From G963664115 sp965216035 (GTDB lineage Bacteria > Acidobacteriota > Terriglobia > 20CM-2-55-15): DNA of 64,000 nt. A model generated the notes under the pieces. It did not search any database, was not told the DNA's origin, and saw only the letters and a list, made by a program, of their open reading frames with translations. Both the position numbers and the translations under genes were made by a program. Below, in pieces: positions 26,330-35,464 of this stretch. The stretch lies in the NCBI GenBank assembly GCA_965216035.1, contig CBDCFM010000018.1, positions 1 to 64,000 on the forward strand, read 5' to 3'. Within the stretch, counting starts at the first letter, position 1. Each line of letters begins with the position of its first letter.

Positions 26330-28876
26330 ATGAGTCAAGAAAACGGTAAGCCCAAGATCGAAGCGTCCCCACATCGTTCAGTCATTATCAACCAACCGAT
26401 GGAGCGGGATTTCTCCACCGGTGGTGGCCATAGACCGGGCGACGAGCTAGTCGAAGGCGACGAACAGATCGTGACCCCGAAATGGCAGGGCTATCCGCCG
26501 GTGAATCTCAACGTGGTCGGCAAATCGTTTGCGCCGCTGCCGGAAATCGCGATCCCCCGCTATACGGGAAAAGCCCTCTATGCCACTCGCGTCATGCTTC
26601 CCGATATGCTCTATGCAAAGATAGTCCAGAGCCCGCATCCGCGCGCGCGTGTGCGTGGCATTGACGTTTCACGGGCGGAACGGATGCCGGGTGTACGGTA
26701 TATCCTCACCGCCGGGAACGCCCCGGCCACCTATCCGTTTCCTGAAGAGCTCAGACACGTGGGCGAAACCGTCGCCTTCGTCGCGGCGGACACCGAAGAT
26801 CTGGCCGAGGACGCCGCCGCGGCGATCGAGGTGGACTACGAGGTGCTTCCGTCTGCATCCACTCTCGAGCAGGTCATGGCATCGAACGCGCCGGCCATCG
26901 ATCCAGCCGGCAACCTGAGGCACTTGCGCCCGGATCAGGATGGCTACGATCCCGATGCCACACGCGTGCTCGAGTATGGCGATGTCGACCAGGCGTTTGA
27001 AGAGGCAGATGTCGTCCGGGAGTTCACATATTACTTCGGCGGTGCACGCCCCATTCCGTTGCAGCCCGCCAGTTGTGTCGCCAAATGGGACGGCGACCGG
27101 CTGACTTTCTGGGGCATGGGCCAGGGAATCTTTCAGTACCAGCGGGACTTAGCTCGTGGGTTGGGCATCGATGAGTCGAATATTCGATTCATCAACAAGT
27201 GGAACGGCGGTACGTTCGGTCCCGACACCGGATCCGGCAGGTTCCAGGTATGGATTGCGCATATCGCCAAGATGACGGGGCGTCCCACGAAGATCGTGCT
27301 CGACAAGTCACAGGAACTGGGACAAATTTCGGTCAAGCCCGAAACATTGACGAGATTCAAAGTGGGCGCGATGCGAGACGGCAAGATCATCGCCAGCGAG
27401 CGGACATTTTATATGGCCCGGGGCAGCAGTGGCGGCGGTGGTGGCGCGGGTGGCGGCCGGTCCGAACTCTACCTGCACGTGGTCCCCAACTGGAGAGAAA
27501 TTGGCTACAACTACATGACGAATACCCAGCGGATTGGCGCCTCGCGGAGCAACGAGCAGCAGGAATTCAAATTCGCTTGGGAAAGCATGATGGATGAAAT
27601 GGCCGAAGCCGTAGGAATGGACCCGGTCGAGTTCCGGCTGATCAACGTCCAGAAACCCGGCACTACAATCACGCACCGTTCCGGCGGTCCGACGATCACT
27701 CCGATGCCCGAGAGCGAAAACGAGACGTTGACGTACGATTCATATGCATCGGTCGAAGTCCTGGAGGAAGGTGCCCGCGTCATCGGTTGGGATCAGCGCA
27801 ATCCCGTGCCCGGCGGTAATCGGGGGCGGTTCAAGCGGGGGCTCGGCTTGGCGATGTCACAGCACCACGCGGGGCGCGTGGGTTATCGCGATGGCGAGCG
27901 CGGCTTCGAGATCCGCATGGCGCAAAGCCGAGGGACGACTCCCTTCAGTGGCGGTGGCGGTGGCGGTGTGCCCTTTGATGCGCGCGTGGACGTGAATCCG
28001 GACGGCACGATTCTTCTGTACTTCACCAATCCCGACAGCGGCACCAACCACGGTACCGCAATGGCGGCATTGGCTGCGGAACTTTTGGGCTTCACGAGCC
28101 TGGATCAGATTCGGGCGACATGGGGCGATTCCGACACGGCGCCGATGGGTCCCCGTTGGAACAGTGGCATGACCACTCAATTACAGGGGGGTGCCATTTG
28201 CAGCGCCGTCATTAAGCTCCGGCAGGACCTTCTGGAGCGGGCGGCCCTCCGTTTGAACGTCGACGCGTCAGCACTCGACATCCGGGACGGAGTTGTTTCA
28301 GCCCGGGCCAATTCCGAGAGCCGAACGACGTTTGCGGAGCTGGCCCGAAGTGCCGAAGGTCTGATCACCCATCGGGGCCAGTGCATCCATCCCGGATCGA
28401 TTGGACGCGCCCTGAACAGGGGCATCGCGGCCTGTTTTGCGGAGGTCGAGGTCGATACGTGGACGGGCGACTGGCGTTTCGTGAACGCAGCCTATTGCCA
28501 TGATTCGGGCTTCATCATCAATCCGATTCTGGGCGAAGCTGATATGGAAGGATCCCTGATCCAGAGTTTCCAGATGTCGACGGATGCCATTCCGAGGGAC
28601 CGGGAGTTGCCGGGAGTCCGCCATTACAGTGTCGGGTTCCTCTCCTACCGGCTGCCCACGATCATGGATGTGCCCGACTCGACGCAGGTGTTCGTGAACA
28701 GTTTGGAGCCTCGCTGGTTCTATGGTTCGAAGGGTTTTGCCGAAACCGCGATCGGGTCCGTGCCCGGTGCGCTGGCCAACGCGATCTACAATGCGTGCGG
28801 GGTTCGAATCCGGGAGCATCCGATCACGCGAGAGAAGATCATGGCTGGATTGAAGGCAATCCAGGTGCGGGCATGA
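26330..28876 (+). CDS. molybdenum hydroxylase large subunit, paralogue 1 (PaoC/XdhA-like)
   Basis: 848 residues from ATG 26330 (AGGTG site; the longer frame from 26294 adds no family sequence). It matches the xanthine-dehydrogenase/aldehyde-oxidase large chain: VGKSFAPLPEIAIPRYTGKA and ASCVAKWDGDRLTFW, then NGGTFGPDTGS in place of the canonical GGGFG loop, FKFAWESMMDEMAEAVGMDP and the catalytic segment GSKGFAETAIGSVPGA with its Glu. Two Gly-rich insertions occur (about residues 375-385 and 555). No signal peptide; export would need a Tat-bearing partner. It stands alone, 90 bp before the HAD-like gene, while its close paralogue at 30305 sits in the three-subunit operon. Confidence 0.9.
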   Translation: MSQENGKPKIEASPHRSVIINQPMERDFSTGGGHRPGDELVEGDEQIVTPKWQGYPPVNLNVVGKSFAPLPEIAIPRYTGKALYATRVMLPDMLYAKIVQSPHPRARVRGIDVSRAERMPGVRYILTAGNAPATYPFPEELRHVGETVAFVAADTEDLAEDAAAAIEVDYEVLPSASTLEQVMASNAPAIDPAGNLRHLRPDQDGYDPDATRVLEYGDVDQAFEEADVVREFTYYFGGARPIPLQPASCVAKWDGDRLTFWGMGQGIFQYQRDLARGLGIDESNIRFINKWNGGTFGPDTGSGRFQVWIAHIAKMTGRPTKIVLDKSQELGQISVKPETLTRFKVGAMRDGKIIASERTFYMARGSSGGGGGAGGGRSELYLHVVPNWREIGYNYMTNTQRIGASRSNEQQEFKFAWESMMDEMAEAVGMDPVEFRLINVQKPGTTITHRSGGPTITPMPESENETLTYDSYASVEVLEEGARVIGWDQRNPVPGGNRGRFKRGLGLAMSQHHAGRVGYRDGERGFEIRMAQSRGTTPFSGGGGGGVPFDARVDVNPDGTILLYFTNPDSGTNHGTAMAALAAELLGFTSLDQIRATWGDSDTAPMGPRWNSGMTTQLQGGAICSAVIKLRQDLLERAALRLNVDASALDIRDGVVSARANSESRTTFAELARSAEGLITHRGQCIHPGSIGRALNRGIAACFAEVEVDTWTGDWRFVNAAYCHDSGFIINPILGEADMEGSLIQSFQMSTDAIPRDRELPGVRHYSVGFLSYRLPTIMDVPDSTQVFVNSLEPRWFYGSKGFAETAIGSVPGALANAIYNACGVRIREHPITREKIMAGLKAIQVRA

Positions 28877-28965
28877 CGGGAGTTTCCCTCCGATACTTCG
28901 CGAGACCGGCTGCGACATTGGCGTATTGAAATCCGCAGATTCACCGAGAGGAACCCTAATAGCTA

Positions 28966-29619
28966 ATGCAGATAGTTGAATGTATTTTGTTCGAACCCGT
29001 AGGTTGCCTCGCTGAATTTCCGGGAGAAGAATTCAATGAAATCGCGTTGAAGCTGTTCGGCCACCAGACCCCGGCGAACAGATCCGGTAGCGAAGTGTTC
29101 TGGAATATGCTCGACGGGATCCAGAAGATGGACAGGGAGCTCGCATCATCGGAGAAGGAATGGTTGGAAGGCCTGGAGATTCAAGCGATCGATCGTGTGG
29201 ATCTGTATGAAGACGTGATTCCCTCGCTTTCAGAACTCAATAGCATGGGTGTGAAGACGTTGATTGCGTCTTCGCTGTCCGACCCGGCGGTCGCGCACTT
29301 CATGGAGAGATTCTCACTGGCCGATTCTTTCTCGGCGGTCTGGAACCGAGACAACGCAGGCGGCGTCAAAGCGGTGCCGCTTGCTCGTGCGATCGGAGGC
29401 TCACCTTCTAAACCCGAAAACGTAATATCTCTCGCCGACACTGAAGAGGGCCTGAAGGCCGCGACCGATGTCGGTGCGAGTTCTATTCTGATGATCAACG
29501 ACTATGATGATGGCCGGAGATTGGCGATGTACGGACCGACAGGGGGTATTGTTTCGCTACACGAACTGCCAGATTTTGTCCGGCTTGTAGCGGAAAACGC
29601 CAGCGTGTCCAATGAATAA
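28966..29619 (+). CDS. HAD-superfamily-like protein with degenerate motif I
   Basis: 217 residues. The order of HAD segments is kept: N-terminal strand (MQIVECILFEPVGCL), motif II (LIASSLSD), motif III Lys (GGVKAVPLARAIGG) and motif IV (VISLADTEEGLKAATDVG). But the motif I DxD of ordinary HAD phosphatases is EPVG, so the nucleophilic Asp is absent and no normal phosphatase activity is expected. It sits between the two molybdenum hydroxylase large-chain genes, so it may be an accessory factor. The start at 28966 has no strong ribosome site, but the frame is open and the N-terminal strand fits the fold. Confidence 0.75.
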   Translation: MQIVECILFEPVGCLAEFPGEEFNEIALKLFGHQTPANRSGSEVFWNMLDGIQKMDRELASSEKEWLEGLEIQAIDRVDLYEDVIPSLSELNSMGVKTLIASSLSDPAVAHFMERFSLADSFSAVWNRDNAGGVKAVPLARAIGGSPSKPENVISLADTEEGLKAATDVGASSILMINDYDDGRRLAMYGPTGGIVSLHELPDFVRLVAENASVSNE

Positions 29620-29690
29620 GCGAGCAAATCAGAGATCCCTTTTCTAAGGGATATGGTCCATATTCCCCAGCCCTGATGGAGGTTTGAGTT

Positions 29691-30308
29691 ATGACGTATT
29701 CCCGGAGGCATTTTCTGAGGGCGGCCGGATCGAGTGCGGTCGTACTGACGACGGTGGGCGGTTACAGCTCGGTTGCCGGATCTGCGACCCCGCCCCAGGC
29801 GGCGGGGGGTATTCCCGCACCGATGACGGTGGAGACCGGGACATTCATCATTAATGAAGCCAGCTACCAGGCTGAATATGAGGCCCGGACGACGTTGTGG
29901 GAAGTGATCGCGATGAAGCTGGCGCTGACGGGGACGAACCGAAGCTGCAATCGCGCCAGTTGCGGCGCATGTAGCGTGCTGATCGAGGGGATCCCCTATT
30001 ACTCCTGTCATACCTTGGCGATGGAGGCAACCGGGAAGGACATCTTCACGGTGGAAGGTCTGGGCGATGAAGACAATCTGCATCCGATCCAGGCAGTGGG
30101 ACACCGGTACGTGGCAGCCGACTGCGGATATTGCACGGCGGGATGGGAAGTGACGGCGAAGGGACTGCTCGACGAGAATCCAGATCCCACGGTGGATGAA
30201 GTCAAGATGGCGCTGTCGGGACACATCTGCCGGTGCGCGGCCTACCCTGCGATTATCAGGACGGTGGTCGATGCCGGCAAGGTCATGCGCGGGGAGGCAG
30301 AATTATGA
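29691..30308 (+). CDS. Tat-exported [2Fe-2S] subunit of a molybdenum hydroxylase (PaoA-like)
   Basis: 205 residues. A Tat signal (SRRHFLRAAGSSAVVL) is followed by the two [2Fe-2S] domains: the first cluster Cys pattern in CNRASCGACSVLIEG and YYSC, the second in DCGYCTAGWEV and GHICRCAAYP. This matches the PaoA type of periplasmic aldehyde oxidoreductase, where the Tat signal on the small subunit carries the whole complex out. A GGAGG site precedes the ATG. Its TGA stop overlaps the ATG of the next gene, so translation is coupled. Confidence 0.92.
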   Translation: MTYSRRHFLRAAGSSAVVLTTVGGYSSVAGSATPPQAAGGIPAPMTVETGTFIINEASYQAEYEARTTLWEVIAMKLALTGTNRSCNRASCGACSVLIEGIPYYSCHTLAMEATGKDIFTVEGLGDEDNLHPIQAVGHRYVAADCGYCTAGWEVTAKGLLDENPDPTVDEVKMALSGHICRCAAYPAIIRTVVDAGKVMRGEAEL

Positions 30309-32821
30309 GCCAGGAAAACCCTAAGCCGAAGATCGTGCCGACAGCGCACCGTTCGATCGTCGTCAATCAACCCATGGTCCGGGATTACTCCACCGGTGGG
30401 GGTCACGGTCCAGAAGACACACTCGTCGAAGGCGACGATCAGATCGTAACGCAGAAGTGGCAGGGTTACCCCCCCGTCAATCTCAACGTTGTGGGTAAGT
30501 CGAATGCTCCCTTGCCCGAGGTCGCGATTCCGCGCCATACCGGCACAGCCCTCTACGCCACACGGGTGTGGTTCCCCGACCTTCTCTATGGAAAACTCCT
30601 TGTGAGCCCGCATCCAAGGGTGCGCATTCAGAGGCTCGATGTTTCAGCTGCGGAGCGGATGCCGGGCGTGGCCTATGTTCTCACGGCCCAGAACGCGCCG
30701 GCCAACTTCCCGATGTCGGCAGAACTCGGCTATGCCGGAGAAATCGTTGCCATCGTTGTGACTGAGACCGAGGATCTGGCCGAGGACGCGGTTGCGGCCA
30801 TCGAAGTCGAGTATGAACGGCTTCCTTTTGCAGCGACCCTGGATCAAGTAATGTCGCCGGATGCGCCCCAAACCACTCCTGGTCGGGAGAATCTCAGAAC
30901 GTCGGCAGTCGAATATGGTGATGTCGACCTGGCGTTCGAAGATGCTGATGTGGTTCGCGAGTTCACCTATTATTTCGGCGGCGCACGCCCCATTCCCATG
31001 CAGCCGGCGAGTTGCGTGGCCAAGTGGGACGGTGATCAGTTGACGTTCTGGGCCATGGGCCAGAGAATCTATCCGCATCGACAGTCGCTCGCTCGTGGGT
31101 TGGGCATCGACGAATCCAATATCCGATTTGTCAACAAGTGGAATGGCGGTACTTTCGGTCCCGACACCGGATCGGTCAGGTTTCAGGTTTTCATCTCCCA
31201 CATCGCGAAAGTGACGGGTCGACCCGTCAAGAGCGCGCTCCCCAAGGACCAGGAACTGGGTCAGATGTCGGTGAAGCCGGAGAGTCTGACCCACTTTAAG
31301 GTCGGAGCCACCAGCGACGGACGAATCACGGTCTGCCAGCGGGAAGTCCATATCGCCGCGGGCGCTGGAGGCGGTGGCGGTGGTGGACGCGGTGGCGGAA
31401 GGTCCGAACTCTACCTGCACGTTATTCCCAATTGGAGGGAACTGGGGTTCAACAACACAACGAACTCGCAGTTGATCGGTCCGTCCCGGAGTAACGCACA
31501 GCAGGAGTTCAAGTTTGCCTGGGAAAGCATGATGGACGAAATGGCGGAGGCTGTGGGGATGGATCCCGTCGAGTTCCGGCTCCTGAACATTCAAAAACCC
31601 GGAACTCAGGTGACGCATCAATCGGGCGGCCCGACGATGACCGAGATGCCCGAGACCGAAAACGAAACCCTCACCTACGATTCGTATGCGTCGGTAGAGG
31701 TGCTGGAAGAAGGCGCGAGGACCATCGGCTGGGATCAGAGAAATCCCGTGCCCGGAGGCAACCCCGGCCGCTTCAAGCGGGGATTTGGGGTGGCGAATTC
31801 CCAACACCATGCAGGACGTGTGGGTTACCGCGAAGGGGAGGTCGGTTTTGAACGGATCATGTCGGAAATCGCCCTGGGTGACGGTAGTTTCACAGGTGGT
31901 GGCGGCGGAGGCTCACCCTTCAACGCAGAGTTGGAGTTGAGAGACGACGGCAATGTATACCTGCACTTCGCCCAGCCCGATAGTGGGACGAATCACGGCA
32001 CCTCGATGGCGGCGCTGGTGGCGGAGATTCTGGGATTCACGAGCCTGGACCACATCCGTGCGATCTGGGGGGACACGGATCTCGCGCCCCCCGCCCCGGG
32101 ATGGAATAGCGGCCTCACGACCCAGTTGCAAGGCGGGGCCTTGAACGCCGCTGCCGAAAAGCTCCGGAACGATCTGCTCCAGCGTGCCGCAAGCGCGTTG
32201 GGGGTGGATGCCGCCGGGCTTGAGATCTCCGACGGCGTCATCTCATCCGAAGCCAACCCCCGAAATCAGACGACGTTTGCGGCGCTGGCGCGGGCGAACA
32301 GCGGCGTGATCAGCTTCCCGGGCCAGGCCGTTCATCCGGGTTCGATTGGCCGAGCGATGAATCGGGGCATCGGGGCCTGTTTTGCCGAGGTGGAGGTCGA
32401 CACCTGGACGGGCGATTGGCGCTTCGTGAGGTCGGCCTATTGCCATGATTCCGGACAGGTCATCAACCCCTTGGTGGCTGAAGGCGACATGACGGGATCC
32501 CTGATCCAGAGCTTTCAGATGACGACCGATGCCATTCCATCCGACCGCGAGTTACCCGGCATCCGTCATTACAGTGTCGGCTATCTGTCCTACCGCTTGC
32601 CGACGATTATGGATGTCCCCGACGCAACACAGGTATTCGTCAACAGTTTGGAGCCGCGTTGGTTTTATGGGACGAAGGGGTTCGCCGAAACCTCGATCGG
32701 AGCCGTGCCCGGTGCCATTGCGAATGCGATTTACAACGCGTGCGGTGTTCGAATTCGGGAGCATCCAATCACTCGAGAAAAGATCATGGCGGGATTGAAG
32801 GAACTGGAGGCGAGGGCATGA
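30305..32821 (+). CDS. molybdenum hydroxylase large subunit, paralogue 2 (PaoC/XdhA-like)
   Basis: 838 residues starting inside the stop of the [2Fe-2S] gene (ATGA). It is closely similar to the product of 26330-28876 along its whole length, including WNGGTFGPDTGS, FKFAWESMMDEMAEAVGMDP and the catalytic GTKGFAETSIGAVPGA. Gly-rich loops occur at the same places (AGGGGGGGRGGGRSE and GGGGGGSPF). Expected to bind molybdopterin cytosine dinucleotide and, with its partners, to oxidise aldehydes or aza-heterocycles in the periplasm. Substrate unknown. Confidence 0.92.
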   Translation: MSQENPKPKIVPTAHRSIVVNQPMVRDYSTGGGHGPEDTLVEGDDQIVTQKWQGYPPVNLNVVGKSNAPLPEVAIPRHTGTALYATRVWFPDLLYGKLLVSPHPRVRIQRLDVSAAERMPGVAYVLTAQNAPANFPMSAELGYAGEIVAIVVTETEDLAEDAVAAIEVEYERLPFAATLDQVMSPDAPQTTPGRENLRTSAVEYGDVDLAFEDADVVREFTYYFGGARPIPMQPASCVAKWDGDQLTFWAMGQRIYPHRQSLARGLGIDESNIRFVNKWNGGTFGPDTGSVRFQVFISHIAKVTGRPVKSALPKDQELGQMSVKPESLTHFKVGATSDGRITVCQREVHIAAGAGGGGGGGRGGGRSELYLHVIPNWRELGFNNTTNSQLIGPSRSNAQQEFKFAWESMMDEMAEAVGMDPVEFRLLNIQKPGTQVTHQSGGPTMTEMPETENETLTYDSYASVEVLEEGARTIGWDQRNPVPGGNPGRFKRGFGVANSQHHAGRVGYREGEVGFERIMSEIALGDGSFTGGGGGGSPFNAELELRDDGNVYLHFAQPDSGTNHGTSMAALVAEILGFTSLDHIRAIWGDTDLAPPAPGWNSGLTTQLQGGALNAAAEKLRNDLLQRAASALGVDAAGLEISDGVISSEANPRNQTTFAALARANSGVISFPGQAVHPGSIGRAMNRGIGACFAEVEVDTWTGDWRFVRSAYCHDSGQVINPLVAEGDMTGSLIQSFQMTTDAIPSDRELPGIRHYSVGYLSYRLPTIMDVPDATQVFVNSLEPRWFYGTKGFAETSIGAVPGAIANAIYNACGVRIREHPITREKIMAGLKELEARA

Positions 32822-33810
32822 AGAAAGTATCGATATACCGGCCGACGAGCATCGATGAAGCGATCCAGATATTGACGCTGCATGGGACCGAAGCGGGGGT
32901 GTATGCGGGTGGGACGGACCTGCTGATCCGGTTGAAGAACCGCCTGGATCAGGCACTGAGCTATCTGGTGGATGTCAAGGGAATCGGCAACCTGCGCTAC
33001 ATCCGGGAAAACCCCTCGGGGGGCGTCGATATCGGGGCCCTGACCAAGCTGTCGGAGATCGTGGATTCGCCCCTGATGGGGCGGAAGTACCCGATGGTGG
33101 TGGAAGCGTTCCAGATGATCTCTTCGCCGGAGTTGAGGAACGCCTCAACATTCGGCGGGGACCTGTTACAGGAGGTATGGTGCCAGTACCTGCGAGGGGG
33201 GTATGCGTGCTACCGCAACGGGGGCTATATCTGCCATGGAGCGATCGGGGACAACAGCTACTACCACTCGGCGATGGGGGGACGCTTGTGCTACGCGGTG
33301 TATCCGGGGGATGCGGCGCCGGCGCTGATCCCATTTGATGCGACGGTGAAGCTGGTGGGCCCGTTGGGGACCAAGGAGTTGAGCGTAGAGCAGTTGGTGC
33401 CCGGGGACATGATGGTGGATGGACGGATCCAGTCGCACGTAGTGCGGTACAACGAGATATTGACGGAGGTGACGCTGCCGGCGCCGCCCAACGGGTTCCG
33501 GGCATCGTTCGAGAAGATCCGGCCGCGGGGGGTGTGGGACTTTGCGATGGCGTCGATGGCGATGGGCCTGGAGATGAGCGGGCAGACGATTACGGATTCG
33601 CGTGTTGTTTTCGGAGGGATCGCGGGCCGTCCGTTGAGGGAGCGTGCGGTGGAGGACTTTTTGAGAGGGAAGACCTTGGACACGGCATTGGCGGCCGAGG
33701 CGCCGTCGACGGCACTGGCGGCGGCCGCTCCGCTGAAGTACAACGCGATGAAGATTGACATGGCGAAGGGTCTGTTGCGGTCCGGACTGGAGAAACTGTC
33801 AACCGCATAG
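32818..33810 (+). CDS. FAD-binding subunit with a probable [4Fe-4S] loop (PaoB-like)
   Basis: 330 residues, overlapping the previous stop in ATGA. FAD-binding motifs of the CO-dehydrogenase medium-chain family are clear: YAGGTDLLIRLKN and RNASTFGGDLLQE. Between about residues 120 and 160 come four Cys (VWCQYLR, YACYRN, YICHG and RLCYA), the spacing seen in PaoB-type subunits that hold an additional [4Fe-4S] cluster. The gene uses more GGG, GCG and CTG codons than its neighbours. Together with 29691 and 30305 it completes a small-large-medium operon. Confidence 0.9.
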   Translation: MKKVSIYRPTSIDEAIQILTLHGTEAGVYAGGTDLLIRLKNRLDQALSYLVDVKGIGNLRYIRENPSGGVDIGALTKLSEIVDSPLMGRKYPMVVEAFQMISSPELRNASTFGGDLLQEVWCQYLRGGYACYRNGGYICHGAIGDNSYYHSAMGGRLCYAVYPGDAAPALIPFDATVKLVGPLGTKELSVEQLVPGDMMVDGRIQSHVVRYNEILTEVTLPAPPNGFRASFEKIRPRGVWDFAMASMAMGLEMSGQTITDSRVVFGGIAGRPLRERAVEDFLRGKTLDTALAAEAPSTALAAAAPLKYNAMKIDMAKGLLRSGLEKLSTA

Positions 33811-33890
33811 GTGCGACGAAGTAAAAGTCTGCAGGTCGTCTGCAATACCGGCGGGGAGATGACAGTGCCCCCGCCGGCCTCACGATAAAT

Positions 33891-34955
33891 CTAATCGAAC
33901 ACTTCGGGAACGGAAAAGGTCAGGACTGTGTTGCCCGCCGCAGTGGCGATCAGGACTTTTTTGTGAAGAGGATCCAAAGCAACGCCGTCCCCGGCTCCTT
34001 TGGGGAATGGAGCGTGACTTCTCAGGGGAGGCTCGATGCTCACGCCTTCAATTGGAATATCTCAAATTTCGATATTCGGCCTTCTGTAAAGTACCAACCG
34101 CCTCTTCGGAAGGTAGACGTCAAACTGGTTGCCCACCCTGGCCGGACCACGGATGACAGCCCGCGGCGCGGTATTTCCGCTCGCGGTCCGATCAGATATC
34201 AACACGTCACCGCCGCCGTTGTTGCCTGTGCCGGTGGGTACGATCAGGAGATTGTGGATCGGATCCACACGTTTGTTGAGTGCGTTGCCATCTCTTGCCG
34301 TTCCCATTGACGGATTCGTGCGCTGCTGGGGCATGATAGTCTTCGTGTCGGGCTCACCGAGAACTCGGATGGGCGTGACGTTTCCATTCGCCTCCCGTGA
34401 AAACACCATATTCTCGTTGTTGGGCGTTGCCATCAGGATTTCGTTGTTCAACGGGTCGATACTCACCTTGCCTTTCATACCCACACCCTTGACCCGGGCG
34501 TTACTCCCCTGAATCATCCGGAGAGGTGCCTCTTCTCCATTGGCAGCTCCACGGAACGTCAGGATCGCCTGGGCGAGAGGACTCGTCACGACTATTTCAT
34601 CGTGAATGTGGTCGAACGCAATGTCGTGCATCGTGCGGCCGAGCAGCGACTTCTGACCCTCAACTGATCGAACATACGGTGTGTTTTCCTTCGCCAGCCT
34701 GGCGAAGAACGCAATCTGCGGATGATTCACTCAATTGGGTGCCAGTATTTGCTGGCGGTTGGGATCGTAGGCCACAGCCGCGATCCTGCCGAAGTTCAGC
34801 GACTGTTTGCCCTCCGGCGCGCTGCGGATCGTGCGCAGGGGCGCCACGTCGCCATCCCCCCATCGTGGGGTACGCGTTGGCGGATGCGTTGCCCAGATTC
34901 GAAACCCACAATTCCTGATTTTCCGTATCAAGACACACGCCCGGAGGAACTCCCG
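33891..34955 (-). pseudogene. remnant of a TGA-containing NHL-like propeller gene
   Basis: The readable part starts near residue 400 of the intact paralogues (VPPGVCLDTENQELWVSNLG). A shift in a six-G run (34856-34861) precedes VAPLRTIRSAPEGKQSL, and ILAPN is followed by TGA (34733-34731), GTG and NHPQIAFFARLA. This TGA is at the same place as in the intact genes. A second TGA (34064-34062) stands where both paralogues have Trp (IYAWSI and IDVWHI), then reading continues to GTAAG-type ATAAGNTVLTFSVPEVFD and TAG at 33891. So the gene is 5'-truncated, frameshifted and carries one true nonsense change; the conserved TGA is probably an inherited Sec codon. Confidence 0.8.
34687..34709 (-). promoter_or_regulatory. 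candidate SECIS hairpin, propeller remnant
   Basis: Reading on the minus strand, UUCUUCGCCA pairs with UGGCGAAGGA (10 bp, one G-U pair) around the loop GGC. The loop begins 32 nt after the TGA at 34733-34731. Best stem of the three propeller copies. Confidence 0.6.
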
Positions 34956-35352
34956 GGATCTTATAACAGCGATTTACTCATGTGAAAAGCCGTTGAGGGA
35001 TTCGTGTGCTTTGGTCCCTGCGATTTCGTGTGTCGACGGCGATATTTCGTCTTATTTCCGCCTTTCTGCCTCCTGCAGCTCAACATAAGACCCTAAATGC
35101 GACACGCCCGCCCTGCGTCTTGCCACACCCTGCACTGCGAACCCCGCTTGTTTTACCTATCCGAAGCTAGCGTCCCAGAAGGGGATTTGAACGGAAGCGG
35201 CCTCCGCCCATCGGCTGCGGGCCGGGGACGCTTCGCGTGTAAGCCCGTGCCGTCTGGCCTCCCCATAGATGCCAGCAAGCGAGCGGAGTCGACATCGAGA
35301 AAAACCCATTCTCCACACCAGATCGCTGATGCTGCTCCCTCCATTTAGCGAG
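34956..35352. other. degenerate intergenic stretch
   Basis: About 400 bases between the propeller remnant and the DUF1549/1553 remnant. No gene or RNA recognised. Its position between two gene fragments suggests a deletion or rearrangement scar. Confidence 0.35.
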
Positions 35353-35457
35353 GGACCCGCCGTGTTGGGGTCATTTCAGCAGCTGGATAATACCGAGGCT
35401 GCCGAAGACCTGCAGTGGGTCCTGTTGAACCGACTGGAATTCCTCTTCAACTATTGA
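35353..35457 (+). pseudogene. 3' remnant of a DUF1549/DUF1553 gene
   Basis: The last 34 codons of an open frame (35353-35454, TGA at 35455-35457) read AAEDLQWVLLNRLEFLFNY at the end, the typical C-terminus of DUF1553 proteins (compare the pattern ED-L-WALLNS-EF-FNH). The catalytic part is absent. It lies 7 bp before DUF1501, the usual downstream partner of DUF1549/1553 genes, so it marks a pair whose first member has been lost. Confidence 0.6.
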
Positions 35458-35464
35458 GGGCCTT

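Noticed and set aside
30644..31810. Minus-strand frame of 388 codons
   Set aside because: Antisense to the molybdenum hydroxylase large subunit; a codon-bias effect of high GC.
34062..34064. TGA as a further Sec codon in the propeller remnant
   Set aside because: Both intact paralogues have Trp at this place, so TGG to TGA is an ordinary nonsense change.
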